Below, piece after piece: positions 24,891 to 34,286 of a DNA stretch of 45,927 nt. The DNA is from Sulfurovum sp. (lineage in GTDB: Bacteria; Campylobacterota; Campylobacteria; Campylobacterales; Sulfurovaceae). The stretch spans positions 1-45,927 of the forward strand of contig JAJPEU010000017.1 of NCBI GenBank assembly GCA_021166685.1, written 5' to 3'. The translations under genes and the position numbers were made by a program. Numbering within the stretch: position 1 is the stretch's first letter; every line of letters begins with the position of its first letter. Under the pieces are notes generated by a model. The model made no database searches and had not been told where the DNA came from. It worked only from the letters and a program-made list of their open reading frames with translations.

Positions 24891-25714
24891 GAAAAGTTCA
24901 TGCACCTACTCTTGAAGAGGCCTATCAAAAGGCTGCCAAGGAATTAGAGTGTTCTGTCACTGAACTTAAATATGAAGTGGTGCAGCATCCTTTTAAAGGA
25001 TTGTTTGGTCTTTTTCAAAAAGAAGCAATTATCATTGCAGTTTGCGATAAGCCAAAAGAAATCTCCAAGGCAAAAGCGGCAGTCAAGTACACAAAAAATG
25101 TTGCCGAAGAAAGCGGTTTGGCTGCATCCAGTCAGATAATTCTTGATGACAAGATTATTCTAGCCGAAAAAAATGCAGTTTTAGATAGTTTTTTTGATAC
25201 AGATACACATCAGCACGAAGAGGTGTATAAAGAAGAGAGCATTATTTATGATGAATTGGCGCTTCTTATAGAAAACCAGCTGAAAGAACTTCTGTCTTAT
25301 TCCTGTTTTGATATTGATGTCGTTGAAGTGGATGTAAGAGACAATACCGCACTTATCTTTATTGACGGCGAAGATGCCGCGTTGCTTATAGGCAAAGAGG
25401 GCTATCGCTATAATGCACTTTCTTATATGCTGTTTAACTGGCTGCATGCAAAGTATGAACTTTTTGTTAAACTTGAAATAGCAGAATTTTTAACTTCACA
25501 AGAAGAGATGATCCGAAATTATATTAAACCGGTTATTGAAAATGTAGAAAAATTTGGAAAAGGAAAAACACGCCCTTTGGATGGGATTTTGGTTCAGATT
25601 GCGTTGGAGCAGCTCCGCAAAACTTTTCCCGATAAATATGTGGCTGTAAAAACAGGTAAAAACGGCAGCAAATTTGTTGTGATCAACGATTTTAATAATA
25701 AAATTTATGCATAA
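24887..25714 (+). CDS. jag: Jag/KhpB-like RNA-binding protein
   Basis: 275 residues. Jag-N domain (TLEEAYQKAAKELECSVTEL, then KGLFGLFQKEA), an acidic linker, a KH-like domain (DGEDAALLIGKEGYRYNALS, about 164-183) and a C-terminal R3H-position segment. The R3H motif is eroded: RPLDGILVQIALEQL replaces the usual ERRxxH, so the R and H are absent. KH plus R3H proteins next to YidC bind RNA and are thought to couple translation to membrane insertion. Translation is coupled by ATGA overlap with yidC at the start, and it overlaps mnmE by 8 bases at the end. Confidence 0.88.
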   Translation: MRKVHAPTLEEAYQKAAKELECSVTELKYEVVQHPFKGLFGLFQKEAIIIAVCDKPKEISKAKAAVKYTKNVAEESGLAASSQIILDDKIILAEKNAVLDSFFDTDTHQHEEVYKEESIIYDELALLIENQLKELLSYSCFDIDVVEVDVRDNTALIFIDGEDAALLIGKEGYRYNALSYMLFNWLHAKYELFVKLEIAEFLTSQEEMIRNYIKPVIENVEKFGKGKTRPLDGILVQIALEQLRKTFPDKYVAVKTGKNGSKFVVINDFNNKIYA

Positions 25715-27047
25715 AACAATCGCTGCCATTGCGACTGCGCATGGTGTTTCCTCGATCTCCATTGTCAGAATAAGCGGAGATGGAGCATTGCAGATTGCTC
25801 ACAAAATTTCACACAAGCAAGAGATTATTCCAAGATATGCGCATCTGACCTCTCTTTATACCCCGGAAAATATACTTATTGACCGCGCGATTATGATTTA
25901 TTTTTCAGCACCCCATAGTTTTACGGGAGAGGATATTGTTGAATTTCAATGTCATGGCGGTATGGTGGTGGCACAAGAGATCCTCGATACCGCAATGGCC
26001 TATGGCGTGCGTCTTGCCGAGCCCGGAGAATTTTCAAAGCGGGCTTTTTTAAATGGAAAGATTGATCTCACTGAAGCAGAAGCCATTTCAAAGTTGATTG
26101 AGGCCAAGAGTGTGGACGCCGCTAAAATTTTAGCCAGACAACTCAAAGGCGAACTTAAAATATTTGTAGAAGAAACCAGAGAAGCCTTGCTTAGATCGCT
26201 GGCCTACTCTGAAGTAATGATAGACTATGCTGAAGAAGATATCCCCGATGATATTATGCAAAGTATTCTTGATCAGCTTGATCAGCTTACGTATCAAATA
26301 GAACGGATTGTCGATGCCAGCCATAGGCGCAAGGGGTTGATAGAAGGCTTTAAGGTAGCCATTATCGGAAAGCCCAATGTAGGTAAAAGTTCTTTGCTGA
26401 ATGCGTTGCTTAGTTACGATAGAGCGATTGTCAGCGACATTGCCGGCACCACAAGAGACACTATAGAAGAGCAGGTGAGAATCGGTTCCCATATTATCAG
26501 ACTGGTGGATACTGCGGGCATCCGTGATGCTCGAGACGGCATAGAAAAGATAGGGATAGAACGTTCACTAAGCTCAATAGAAGAGGCAGACGTCATTATT
26601 GCATTGTTTGACGGAAGCAGGATATTTGATGAAGAAGATGAAAAGATTATTTCTCTTGTTGACGGTCTCAAGGAAAAAGAATGTATTGTTGCTGTCAACA
26701 AAACAGATCTGGAGCACCGTTTTGACAGATCAAGGCTTGACAGATATGCTCCTATAGAAGTGAGTGCAAAAAAAGGATTTGTGCATCTCACTCAAAAATT
26801 GGAAAATCTTTTTGACAGTATCGGCCAAGGTGATGAGTTAATGCTGGTAACAGCGCGCCAAATAGACGCGGTAACAAAAACAAAACTATCAATCCAAGAG
26901 GCAAAAGTGCCATTGCTAAATGGGGAGTTGGAATTTTTCTCCTATCATTTGCAAGAAGCTGTTAAAATGATCTCTTCTATCTCTAAACCTTATGATAGTG
27001 AAGAGATACTCGACAAGATGTTCGGCGAATTTTGTTTGGGAAAATAA
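25707..27047 (+). CDS. mnmE: tRNA modification GTPase MnmE
   Basis: 446 residues. With MnmG it installs the cmnm5 group on U34 of tRNAs. N-terminal formyl-folate-binding domain (TIAAIATAHGVSSISIVRIS; FTGEDIVEFQCHGG), helical domain, and an inserted G domain: GKPNVGKSSLLNALL (about 222-236), IAGTTRDTIEEQ, DTAGIRD, NKTD. The C-terminal cysteine motif reads FCLGK in place of the common FCIGK. The start ATG 25707 lies inside jag. A Sel1 protein gene begins 1 base after the stop. Confidence 0.95.
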   Translation: MHKTIAAIATAHGVSSISIVRISGDGALQIAHKISHKQEIIPRYAHLTSLYTPENILIDRAIMIYFSAPHSFTGEDIVEFQCHGGMVVAQEILDTAMAYGVRLAEPGEFSKRAFLNGKIDLTEAEAISKLIEAKSVDAAKILARQLKGELKIFVEETREALLRSLAYSEVMIDYAEEDIPDDIMQSILDQLDQLTYQIERIVDASHRRKGLIEGFKVAIIGKPNVGKSSLLNALLSYDRAIVSDIAGTTRDTIEEQVRIGSHIIRLVDTAGIRDARDGIEKIGIERSLSSIEEADVIIALFDGSRIFDEEDEKIISLVDGLKEKECIVAVNKTDLEHRFDRSRLDRYAPIEVSAKKGFVHLTQKLENLFDSIGQGDELMLVTARQIDAVTKTKLSIQEAKVPLLNGELEFFSYHLQEAVKMISSISKPYDSEEILDKMFGEFCLGK

Positions 27048-27048
27048 A

Positions 27049-27396
27049 ATGAAAGATTTGACCCAATTTTTTATTTCAAGTGATCTTGAGATATACAGTA
27101 TACTATTTTTGTTTCTTTTTTTGTGTTGGTTTTTTGTAAATACGCTAAGATATTATAGACAAGAAAAAAGAAAAGTAAAAAACTTGCACCGCTTTGCCAG
27201 CAATGGCGAGCCGCAGGCGCAGCATGAACTCGCCAAACGTTACCGGCAGGGGAAAATGGTGAAGAAAAATTGCCGCAAGGCGGCATTTTGGTATCAAAAG
27301 GCAGCCTTTACCGGAGATGAGCAGGCCAAAGGCTATTTGGAAATGTTTTTGAAAAATCATAAAAAAAACAAAAAAAATGATCGGTTTTATTGTTAA
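27049..27396 (+). CDS. Small membrane-anchored Sel1-repeat protein
   Basis: 115 residues from ATG 27049, which follows the mnmE stop by one base. One N-terminal membrane helix (IYSILFLFLFLCWFFVNTL) and then one to two Sel1-like repeats on the cytoplasmic side (EPQAQHELAKRYRQGKMVKK; NCRKAAFWYQKAAFTGDEQA), ending in a lysine-rich tail. Translational coupling to mnmE is likely, but a functional link is not shown. It differs from the secreted Sel1 protein at 185-718 by having an anchor and no cysteine pairs. Function unknown. Confidence 0.75.
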   Translation: MKDLTQFFISSDLEIYSILFLFLFLCWFFVNTLRYYRQEKRKVKNLHRFASNGEPQAQHELAKRYRQGKMVKKNCRKAAFWYQKAAFTGDEQAKGYLEMFLKNHKKNKKNDRFYC

Positions 27397-27426
27397 TACT
27401 TGTGGATACTCCTAAAGTTAATACAG

Positions 27427-27432
27427 TATAAT
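27427..27432 (+). promoter_or_regulatory. Putative -10 box before the lipoprotein gene
   Basis: CAGTATAATTCAG, 28 bases before ATG 27461. No clear -35. Confidence 0.5.
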
Positions 27433-27460
27433 TCAGATTATATAAAAAAGGAAGCAAAAA

Positions 27461-28123
27461 ATGACAAAAAAAATATCCTTATTTTTTACATTATTAATAA
27501 TAGTATTTTTTTTTAGCGGATGTGTAGAAAGAGAACTTACTCTTTCTGAAAACGGTTCACGTTCTTCAGGATATTCAAAATGGGGAAGCCAAGGCAGTCC
27601 GGAAGAGGAAAATGTAGATATATCGGATCTTGAAGATGAAACCGAAACAATCACAGAAGACGAAATGATAATCACCGACGATGCGGGTCAGCAAAAAGTT
27701 AAACGCATTCCTTTTCCGATTGCTGAATATGCCCGCCTGCCAAAAACAGGCAAAGGAACAATAAAAGGCGCTATTTATTTAGCAGACAGCTACAATAGAA
27801 GAATCTTGGGCGCATCAACAAGATTGTATCTCAATCCGTTGACAAGCTATTCAAGGCAGTGGTATAAAGAGAGCTATCTTGGCGGGTACAGTATGGATGA
27901 TTCGGATTCCAGACTTTTTAATTATTTAAGATTTACAGCTTCAGATACACAGGGAAATTTTGCTTTTTATGGTGTTCCGAGCGGACGGTATTATCTTGTA
28001 GGAACAGTACAGTGCGGTCAGGAATGCGGATACGATATACCTAAAAATATTCGTATTGCAACAGAAGTCAGTGTGATTGGCAATCAAATGATACAAAAGG
28101 ATTTGACTAGAGTTGTGGAATAA
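27461..28123 (+). CDS. Lipoprotein with carboxypeptidase-regulatory-like domain
   Basis: 220 residues. Signal peptide with lipobox FFSGC (Cys 21), so lipid-anchored in the envelope. An acidic low-complexity stretch (about 50-72, EEENVDISDLEDETETITED) follows. The C-terminal part has the beta-sandwich pattern of carboxypeptidase-regulatory-like or Cna-B-like domains: GKGTIKGAIYLADSYNRRIL, then FTASDTQGNFAFYGVPSGRY and YLVGTVQCGQ. Such domains bind proteins or stabilise surface structures. SD GGAAG 9 bases upstream. It stands alone, converging on the dUTPase gene. Confidence 0.75.
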   Translation: MTKKISLFFTLLIIVFFFSGCVERELTLSENGSRSSGYSKWGSQGSPEEENVDISDLEDETETITEDEMIITDDAGQQKVKRIPFPIAEYARLPKTGKGTIKGAIYLADSYNRRILGASTRLYLNPLTSYSRQWYKESYLGGYSMDDSDSRLFNYLRFTASDTQGNFAFYGVPSGRYYLVGTVQCGQECGYDIPKNIRIATEVSVIGNQMIQKDLTRVVE

Positions 28124-28187
28124 GACTGCAAGAGCAGAATTATTCTACACCCCTCCTTTTTTTTGAGAAGAAGTGAAAAAGAAGATG

Positions 28188-28868
28188 TTATTTTTTTGGA
28201 TAGGCTGCTTCAAGTGCACTATAAAGCTCATCAGCGGTTATCCCCTCTTGAGTATCGAGGCACTGCTGCATAATAATATTATCCTCAATCCCGTTCCATA
28301 GCTTATGATACGTTCCTTCTTTGTATCCGTGATCCTGTCTAAATTGATTTAAAACATTTTTTCCGATATAAAGTTTGTATAAAGCATCCAGATTAAGTCC
28401 TGACTGTATCGCTATATCAATAAATGCTTCGATCGATTTTTCGGTTGATGTCTCGCAGAAGAGTGACTTTATCAGTTTTTCAACGGTTTCTATTTGTTCG
28501 TAGTAATTTTTCTCTGTAATTTCAAGAGGTCCTGAAAAGGCGCTATAATTGGGCAGAGCACCGATTGATCGGGTCAAAGCATCGATAGTCCCTCTATTTT
28601 TGACCTTATAGTCTTGAAGAGCCTGAGACATAATAAAATGCCAGATATCCACTGTTTCGATCTTGATGTTTTCATAGTCTGGTTTTGCATCAATATTTTT
28701 CCAGTGCTTCCAGGGATAACTTTCTATGAGTTCGGCACATTCAAGATAGGCGCAGCGTTTCCAATCGATACGTTTGCCGTTTTTGGTGACACCGTTCTCC
28801 CAGCCTTCTCCATTTGTGGCATCATTTAGCTGTTGTTGAAGTTGGAGCATCTGCAGTATTTTATTCAT
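28188..28868 (-). CDS. Dimeric dUTPase (all-alpha NTP pyrophosphohydrolase)
   Basis: 226 residues. It hydrolyses dUTP (and dUDP) to dUMP to keep uracil out of DNA. Helical throughout; metal-binding residues in YLECAELIESYPWKHWK (E43, E46-type pair and the family KHWK) and in IKIETVDIWHFIMSQ (ExxD). The GYKEGTYHKLWNGIEDN segment near the C-terminus is typical of the Campylobacter/Leishmania-type dimeric enzyme, unrelated to trimeric Dut. It is divergent from purL across 104 AT-rich bases. Confidence 0.88.
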   Translation of the reverse strand: MNKILQMLQLQQQLNDATNGEGWENGVTKNGKRIDWKRCAYLECAELIESYPWKHWKNIDAKPDYENIKIETVDIWHFIMSQALQDYKVKNRGTIDALTRSIGALPNYSAFSGPLEITEKNYYEQIETVEKLIKSLFCETSTEKSIEAFIDIAIQSGLNLDALYKLYIGKNVLNQFRQDHGYKEGTYHKLWNGIEDNIIMQQCLDTQEGITADELYSALEAAYPKK

Positions 28869-28930
28869 TTTTGCCCTTTTTGTTTGATGAATAATTTTAC
28901 CTATTTATCACTTATTTAGCACTTTTTAAT

Positions 28931-28936
28931 TATAAT
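28931..28936 (+). promoter_or_regulatory. Putative -10 box of purL
   Basis: AATTATAATAATACCC, 36 bases before ATG 28973. No clear -35. Confidence 0.5.
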
Positions 28937-28972
28937 AATACCCTTATTTACCTCCTCAAAGGACGCCATATT

Positions 28973-31192
28973 ATGTCACAGATTGAAAATCTAGATGAAG
29001 TTTTAAAAAATCACAAATTAAGCAATGAAGAGTATCAAGAGATTGTTCGTATCCTTGAGGGCCGTCATCCCAATGTTGTAGAGATAGGTATTTTCTCGGC
29101 TATGTGGTCGGAACACTGCTCTTACAAGTCAAGCAAAAAATACCTCAACGGTTTTCCCACAAAAGCGCCATGGGTTATTCAAGGACCCGGTGAAAATGCA
29201 GGAGTTATTGATATCGGCGAAGGAATGGCGGCTGTATTTAAAATGGAAAGCCATAACCATCCTTCGTTTATTGAACCTTTTCAGGGTGCTGCGACAGGTG
29301 TGGGCGGCATCCTTAGGGATATTTTTACGATGGGAGCCAGGCCTGTTGCCAACCTTAATGCGCTTCGTTTTGGCCAAGTCAAAGGAGACAGCGAGATAAG
29401 CAAATACCAAAGACATCTCGTGCGCGGCGTAGTAGAAGGCATAGGAAGCTATGGAAACTGCATGGGTGTACCCACTATCGGCGGAGAAGTAAGTTTTGAT
29501 GAGAGTTATAACGGCAATATTCTTGTAAATGCTTTTTCTTTGGGGCTTGTAAAAGCGGATGAGATTTTTCTTGGCGTGGCTTCAGGTGTTGGCAATCCTG
29601 TGATCTATGTGGGTTCCAAAACGGGACGAGACGGGCTTGGCGGGGCCGTGATGAGTTCGGACAGTTTTACAGAGGAATCAAAATCGCTTCGTCCTACCGT
29701 GCAAGTGGGCGATCCTTTTACTGAGAAGCTTTTACTCGAAGCCTGTTTGGAGCTCTTTAAAACTGATCATGTCGTGGGCATTCAAGATATGGGGGCTGCA
29801 GGGCTCACCTCTTCTTCTTTTGAAATGGCAGGCAAAACAGGTGCCGGACTCATTATGCATCTTGATAAGGTACCCGCAAGAGAAGAGGGAATGACACCCT
29901 ATGACTTTATGCTTTCGGAATCCCAAGAGCGTATGCTGATCTGCGCAAAACAAGGGAGTGAACAGGCTATCATCGATATCTTTGAAAAATGGGGGCTTGA
30001 TGCAGCAATAATCGGTGAGGTAACAGATACGGGCCGTATGGAGCTTTACTGGCATGGCGAAAAATGTGCAGATATGCCTATTGCTCCGGTAAGCGAAGAA
30101 GCTCCTATGCTTGACAGGCCGACATCAAGACCAAAATACCTTGACGGGGTGAATGCGAAAACAGTGAATGACTATGCTGCGATAGCAGATCAGGAGGCAT
30201 TTGAGAAATTATTGGCATCCCTGGAAGTGGTTGACAAATCATGGGTGTATCAGCAGTATGATTCAATGGTGCAAACCAATACTGCAAAAGGACCGGGAAG
30301 TCTTGATGCAAGCTGCATTCGTATTAAAGAAAACGGCAAAGCATTGGCGATGAGTTCTGATTGTAATCCTCGCTACTGTTATATCGATCCCAAAAAAGGT
30401 GCTGCGCTGGCAGTGGTGGAAAGCGGACGCAATGTAGCAATGAGCGGTGCTAGACCTTTGTCTATTACGGATTGTTTGAATTTCGGAAATCCGGAAAATC
30501 CTGAGGTGATGTGGCAGTTTGCCCAAGCGTGCGAAGGAATAAAAGAGGCATGCCTCGAACTCAACACCCCCGTAGTAAGCGGCAATGTATCCCTTTATAA
30601 CGAAACTAACGGCGTAAGCGTATTTCCTACCCCTGCAATTGCCATGGTAGGTCTAAATGAAAGTCAGAACAAAGTGCTTCCAAGTGTTTTTCAGCAAGAA
30701 GGCAACAGCGTGATTCTTTTGGGGGACAGCAGAGGAGAGTTTGGAGGTTCGCTTTATATTAAAGAGCTTTTTGGCGAAACGGCAGGATCTTTGCCGGCAG
30801 TTGATTATGGCGCCGAGCTTAAGCTTTGGGATCTTGTGATCGAAGCTAACAAAAAAGATTTACTTAAAGCTGCCAAGGATGTCAATCTTGGCGGTATTGC
30901 TATCGCACTTTCTAAAATGGCAGCGGTCTCAGATAAAGGTATCGCGGCAAATGTTGATGTTCTGCAAAGCAGAGATATTTTTGACGAAACGCAAAGCAGG
31001 GCACTTGTGGAGGTTGAAAATAAGCATCTTGAAGCATTGACAGCCATGGCAGCAGACCGGGGAATCAAATTTGAAATCATCGGAACAATCGGCGGCAGCA
31101 AGGTCAAGGTCAACGATGTTGAACTTCCTTTGGAAAAAGTTAAAAAGGTATATTTTACGACGTTTGCCAAGACGATTGAGCAAGATTTGTAG
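28973..31192 (+). CDS. purL: Phosphoribosylformylglycinamidine synthase subunit PurL
   Basis: 739 residues, the small PurL that works with separate PurQ and PurS. It converts FGAR to FGAM with ATP and glutamine-derived ammonia. Conserved: FSAMWSEHCSYKSSKKYL (catalytic His), FKMESHNHPSFIEPFQGAAT, DIFTMGARPVA, DMGAAGLTSSSFEMA, MLSESQERML, and in the second half SGRNVAMSGARPLSITDCLN and VSGNVSLYNE. No purQ or purS is adjacent. AAAGGA lies 11 bases before ATG 28973. purH follows 60 bases downstream. Confidence 0.96.
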   Translation: MSQIENLDEVLKNHKLSNEEYQEIVRILEGRHPNVVEIGIFSAMWSEHCSYKSSKKYLNGFPTKAPWVIQGPGENAGVIDIGEGMAAVFKMESHNHPSFIEPFQGAATGVGGILRDIFTMGARPVANLNALRFGQVKGDSEISKYQRHLVRGVVEGIGSYGNCMGVPTIGGEVSFDESYNGNILVNAFSLGLVKADEIFLGVASGVGNPVIYVGSKTGRDGLGGAVMSSDSFTEESKSLRPTVQVGDPFTEKLLLEACLELFKTDHVVGIQDMGAAGLTSSSFEMAGKTGAGLIMHLDKVPAREEGMTPYDFMLSESQERMLICAKQGSEQAIIDIFEKWGLDAAIIGEVTDTGRMELYWHGEKCADMPIAPVSEEAPMLDRPTSRPKYLDGVNAKTVNDYAAIADQEAFEKLLASLEVVDKSWVYQQYDSMVQTNTAKGPGSLDASCIRIKENGKALAMSSDCNPRYCYIDPKKGAALAVVESGRNVAMSGARPLSITDCLNFGNPENPEVMWQFAQACEGIKEACLELNTPVVSGNVSLYNETNGVSVFPTPAIAMVGLNESQNKVLPSVFQQEGNSVILLGDSRGEFGGSLYIKELFGETAGSLPAVDYGAELKLWDLVIEANKKDLLKAAKDVNLGGIAIALSKMAAVSDKGIAANVDVLQSRDIFDETQSRALVEVENKHLEALTAMAADRGIKFEIIGTIGGSKVKVNDVELPLEKVKKVYFTTFAKTIEQDL

Positions 31193-31252
31193 TTTGAGTA
31201 TTTCAATAATCTAAAACACACGATAAACAAAAAGAAGGAAGGAAAGAACTTT

Positions 31253-32785
31253 ATGAGAGCATTGTTGAGCGTAAGCGATAAAAACGGTATTGTTGCTTTT
31301 GCAAAAGAATTGGAGCGATTGGGGTGGGAAATTATTTCAACCGGAGGAACCTACAAAACATTAAGCAATGAAGGTATTAAGGTTACAGAGATAGATGAAG
31401 TAACTAAATTTCCCGAATGTTTTGAGGGGCGCGTAAAAACACTTAACCCTTATGTGCATGGCGGTATCCTGTACAAAAGAGAAGATCAGGCGCATGCTGC
31501 ACAGGCCAAAGAGCTCGGTGTGGAAGGGATAGATCTTGTCTGTGTTAATCTTTATCCGTTTGCCGCAACTATTGCCAGAACGGATGAATTTGAAGAGATT
31601 ATTGAAAATATTGATATTGGCGGTCCTACCATGGTGCGTTCCGCGGCAAAAAATTTTAATGACGTACTTATCGTAACTGACGCAAATGACTACAATGTGG
31701 TGCTTGAAGCTATAGAAAAAAAAGAAGACACATTGGAATTTAGAAGAAATCTTATGATAAAAGCTTTTGAGCATACCGCCGCGTATGATGCGATGATCGC
31801 GAACTATATGAACGGCCGCTTTAATGAAGGTTTTGGAGCCTATCAGTTCATTGCGGGCAAAAAGGTATTTGATACACGTTATGGAGAAAATCCTCATCAA
31901 AAAGGCGCCTTGTACGAATTTGGCGGATTTTTCAGTAATCATTTCAAACAGCTTAAAGGAGAGGCAAGTTTTAACAATCTTACCGATGTGAACGGCGCTC
32001 TCAAGATAGCTGCCAGCTTTGGAGACGAAAATGCAGTTTGCATTGTCAAGCATGGAAATCCTTGCGGATTTGCCATAAAAGAAAACCTTGCGGATGCTTA
32101 CGCCGAGGCGCTTAAATGTGATCCTGTTTCTGCATTTGGCGGTGTGGTTGCCGTGAATGGGGTTGTAACAAAGGCTTTGGCGGAAAAAATGAATGAAATT
32201 TTTCTTGAAGTCATCATTGCGGCAGATTTTGATCAGGAAGCCATAGCGGTTTTTGAAAACAAGAAACGCATTAAGCTTTTTGCGCAAGGGGGTAAAAAGC
32301 TTGTGCTTGCCAATGATCCTGCAGATTTTAAACATATTGATGGCGGTTTTGTTTTTCAAAACAGCGATTGTATCTGCAGCAACGAAGTGCACAAAGCAGA
32401 ACAAAAAAGTACGCTTAAAGCAAGTACGCAAGAGATGAAAGATTTAGAGATAGCATGGAAAGTTGCAGGACTAACGAAGTCAAACTGCGTTGTTTACGTT
32501 AAAAATTCAGCGATGGTTGCAGTAGGAATGGGTATGACCAGCCGCGTGGATGCAGCGCAATGTGCACTTAAAAAAGCCAAAGAGATGAATCTTGACGTCA
32601 GCGGCGCAGCGATGGCGTCTGAGGCTTTCTTTCCGTTCCGCGACAGCATAGATGCCGCCGCTGCAGCAGGAGTGAAAGCGATCATTGAGCCGGGGGGAAG
32701 CATTCGTGATGATGAGGTGATTCAAGCGGCAAACGAGCATGGTATCGCGCTTTATTTTACGGGTGTAAGACACTTTTTGCATTAA
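31253..32785 (+). CDS. purH: Bifunctional AICAR transformylase / IMP cyclohydrolase
   Basis: 510 residues. It performs the last two steps to IMP. N-terminal MGS-like cyclohydrolase domain: [52 protein letters not shown]-terminal transformylase: [29 protein letters not shown] block with the catalytic K-H pair (about 263-274), [34 protein letters not shown] and the final GVRHFLH. AAGGAAGG precedes ATG 31253. Probably co-transcribed with purL. Confidence 0.96.
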   Translation: MRALLSVSDKNGIVAFAKELERLGWEIISTGGTYKTLSNEGIKVTEIDEVTKFPECFEGRVKTLNPYVHGGILYKREDQAHAAQAKELGVEGIDLVCVNLYPFAATIARTDEFEEIIENIDIGGPTMVRSAAKNFNDVLIVTDANDYNVVLEAIEKKEDTLEFRRNLMIKAFEHTAAYDAMIANYMNGRFNEGFGAYQFIAGKKVFDTRYGENPHQKGALYEFGGFFSNHFKQLKGEASFNNLTDVNGALKIAASFGDENAVCIVKHGNPCGFAIKENLADAYAEALKCDPVSAFGGVVAVNGVVTKALAEKMNEIFLEVIIAADFDQEAIAVFENKKRIKLFAQGGKKLVLANDPADFKHIDGGFVFQNSDCICSNEVHKAEQKSTLKASTQEMKDLEIAWKVAGLTKSNCVVYVKNSAMVAVGMGMTSRVDAAQCALKKAKEMNLDVSGAAMASEAFFPFRDSIDAAAAAGVKAIIEPGGSIRDDEVIQAANEHGIALYFTGVRHFLH

Positions 32786-32790
32786 AAATC

Positions 32791-32823
32791 AATAAAGCGG
32801 AACCTCACGGCTTCGCCTTTATT
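32791..32823 (+). terminator. Possible terminator hairpin after purH
   Basis: AATAAAGCGGAA pairs imperfectly with TTCGCCTTTATT (7 + 3 base pairs around two mismatches) over a 9-base loop, 5 bases after the purH stop. The tail after it is only moderately T-rich, so this is weak. Confidence 0.35.
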
Positions 32824-32937
32824 GTCTTCAGCTTCTTTTAATTTCTCATTCTCATTTCATTTGTTTCTTGCTTAATCGATACCGCTTATTTGATTTATCT
32901 TCTTGTGCTACAATGCCAATAAAATAGAGGTAAACGC

Positions 32938-33333
32938 ATGCGAAAAATACTTTTTGGGTTAGTGATGATAGGGACTGCTTTATTGGCAGATTTGCAGGAA
33001 GTTTGGGTTACTCCGGATTTTATAGAAAAAGATATCAAGATTATTGATATAAGAACACCTTCGGAATGGAGAGAAACGGGCATAGTTAAAGGTGCATATA
33101 CGCTTATGTTTTTTGATGAGCAGGGACGATTTGATATTCAGGGTTTTTTAGAACAATTGAATAAAATTGTAAAGAAAGATGAGCAGTTTGCACTCATATG
33201 CCGCACAGGAAGCCGTACTGCCGAGGTTTCAAAATTTCTAGCTAACGAAATGGGCTACAACGTGATTAACCTTAGGGGCGGCGTAATGAAATTGAGATAC
33301 GAAGGGTATAAATTTGTACCCTATTCAAAATAA
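32938..33333 (+). CDS. Exported single-domain rhodanese-like protein
   Basis: 131 residues: signal peptide (ILFGLVMIGTALLA) followed by one rhodanese domain. The motif IDIRTPSEWRETGIVKGAY and the active-site loop CRTGSRT (Cys about residue 89) are typical; NLRGGVMKLRYEGYKF closes the domain. Periplasmic sulfurtransferases of this kind bind persulfide sulfur, which fits a sulfur-metabolising organism, but the substrate is unknown. It is separated from both neighbours and is probably monocistronic. Confidence 0.88.
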   Translation: MRKILFGLVMIGTALLADLQEVWVTPDFIEKDIKIIDIRTPSEWRETGIVKGAYTLMFFDEQGRFDIQGFLEQLNKIVKKDEQFALICRTGSRTAEVSKFLANEMGYNVINLRGGVMKLRYEGYKFVPYSK

Positions 33334-33350
33334 TTTTTTTATTAACTTGA

Positions 33351-33380
33351 TTGACATTGACTAAACTACTTTGATATAAT
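33351..33380 (+). promoter_or_regulatory. Consensus sigma-70 promoter of the cbpA-hspR module
   Basis: TTGACA (33351-33356), an 18-base spacer, and TATAAT (33375-33380): both hexamers match consensus exactly, unlike any other promoter in this window. Four TTGA motifs overlap it (CTTGAT, TTGACA, TTGACT, TTTGAT). The strength suits a repressed heat-shock promoter. No perfect HAIR palindrome for HspR is visible. Confidence 0.75.
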
Positions 33381-33417
33381 TATATAAAAATGAAGCTGGA
33401 ATGCTGCAGGAAAAAAG

Positions 33418-34275
33418 ATGGCAAAAAGTTTATATGAAACGCTTGGTGTAAGCGAAGATGCAAATGCTGATGAAATAAAAAAAGCATACAGAAAATTAGC
33501 AAGAAAATATCATCCTGATATCAATAAAGAAGAGAGTGCTCAAGAGAAATTTAAAGAAATTAATGCAGCCTATGAAGTGCTTAGCGATCCCCAAAAGAAA
33601 CAGCAGTATGATCAATACGGTGATCAAATGTTCGGCGGACAAAATTTTCATGATTTTGCACGCGGACAGAGTGCAGATATAGATTTAGATGAAATATTAC
33701 GAAGTATGTTTGGCGGTGCAAGAAGCGGGTTTGGCGGCGCGCAAGGAGGGTTTGGCAGTTTTGGAGGGTTTGGCGGAATGCCTGATTTAGACGTGCAAGC
33801 ACGTATCACTGTACCGTTCATGGTGTCCATAACGGGCGGCAAACATAGTGTTTCGGTGAGCGGTCAAAGTTTTGATATCAAGATTCCTGCAGGTATCAAA
33901 AGCGGTGAAACCATGCGTGTGCGCGGCAAAGGAAAACAGTTTCAAGGCCGGGCCGGAGATCTTTTGCTAAGTGTGGAGGTGGCTCCATCCAGAGAATATG
34001 AAAGAAAAGAGAACGATCTTTACAAAACATTTGATGTGCCGCTTAAAGAAGCGCTTTTTGGCGGAAAAATACAAATTGAAACACCCCAAAAAGAAGTTTC
34101 GCTAAAAGTTCCTCAAAATACTAAAAATGGCCAAAAGTTTAGACTTAAAGGCCAAGGAGTACCTGATAGAAAAACAGCGATGGTGGGTGATTTGTATCTG
34201 GTGGCCCATGTTGTTTTGCCTGATGTGGATACACTCGATAACGAACTAAAAACAATGCTAGAATCCAAACTATAA
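33418..34275 (+). CDS. cbpA: DnaJ-class co-chaperone CbpA
   Basis: 285 residues. J domain 1-70 with the HPD motif (KYHPDINK), a Gly/Phe-rich linker (about 92-122, [16 protein letters not shown]), and two C-terminal beta substrate-binding domains ([40 protein letters not shown]). The cysteine-rich zinc domain of true DnaJ is absent, so this is the CbpA type that stimulates DnaK. It is followed 11 bases later by the repressor hspR, the arrangement seen in Helicobacter and Campylobacter. Confidence 0.93.
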   Translation: MAKSLYETLGVSEDANADEIKKAYRKLARKYHPDINKEESAQEKFKEINAAYEVLSDPQKKQQYDQYGDQMFGGQNFHDFARGQSADIDLDEILRSMFGGARSGFGGAQGGFGSFGGFGGMPDLDVQARITVPFMVSITGGKHSVSVSGQSFDIKIPAGIKSGETMRVRGKGKQFQGRAGDLLLSVEVAPSREYERKENDLYKTFDVPLKEALFGGKIQIETPQKEVSLKVPQNTKNGQKFRLKGQGVPDRKTAMVGDLYLVAHVVLPDVDTLDNELKTMLESKL

Positions 34276-34286
34276 AGGAGGAACAG

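Noticed and set aside
31361..32431. Long open frame of 356 codons on the strand opposite purH
   Set aside because: It is the antisense shadow of a certain purH; composition (Phe, Ile, Cys rich) is not that of a protein and there is no ribosome site.
33341..33417. A HAIR operator (CTTGAGT-N-ACTCAAG) before cbpA
   Set aside because: Only TTGA half-motifs are present; no inverted partner could be placed.
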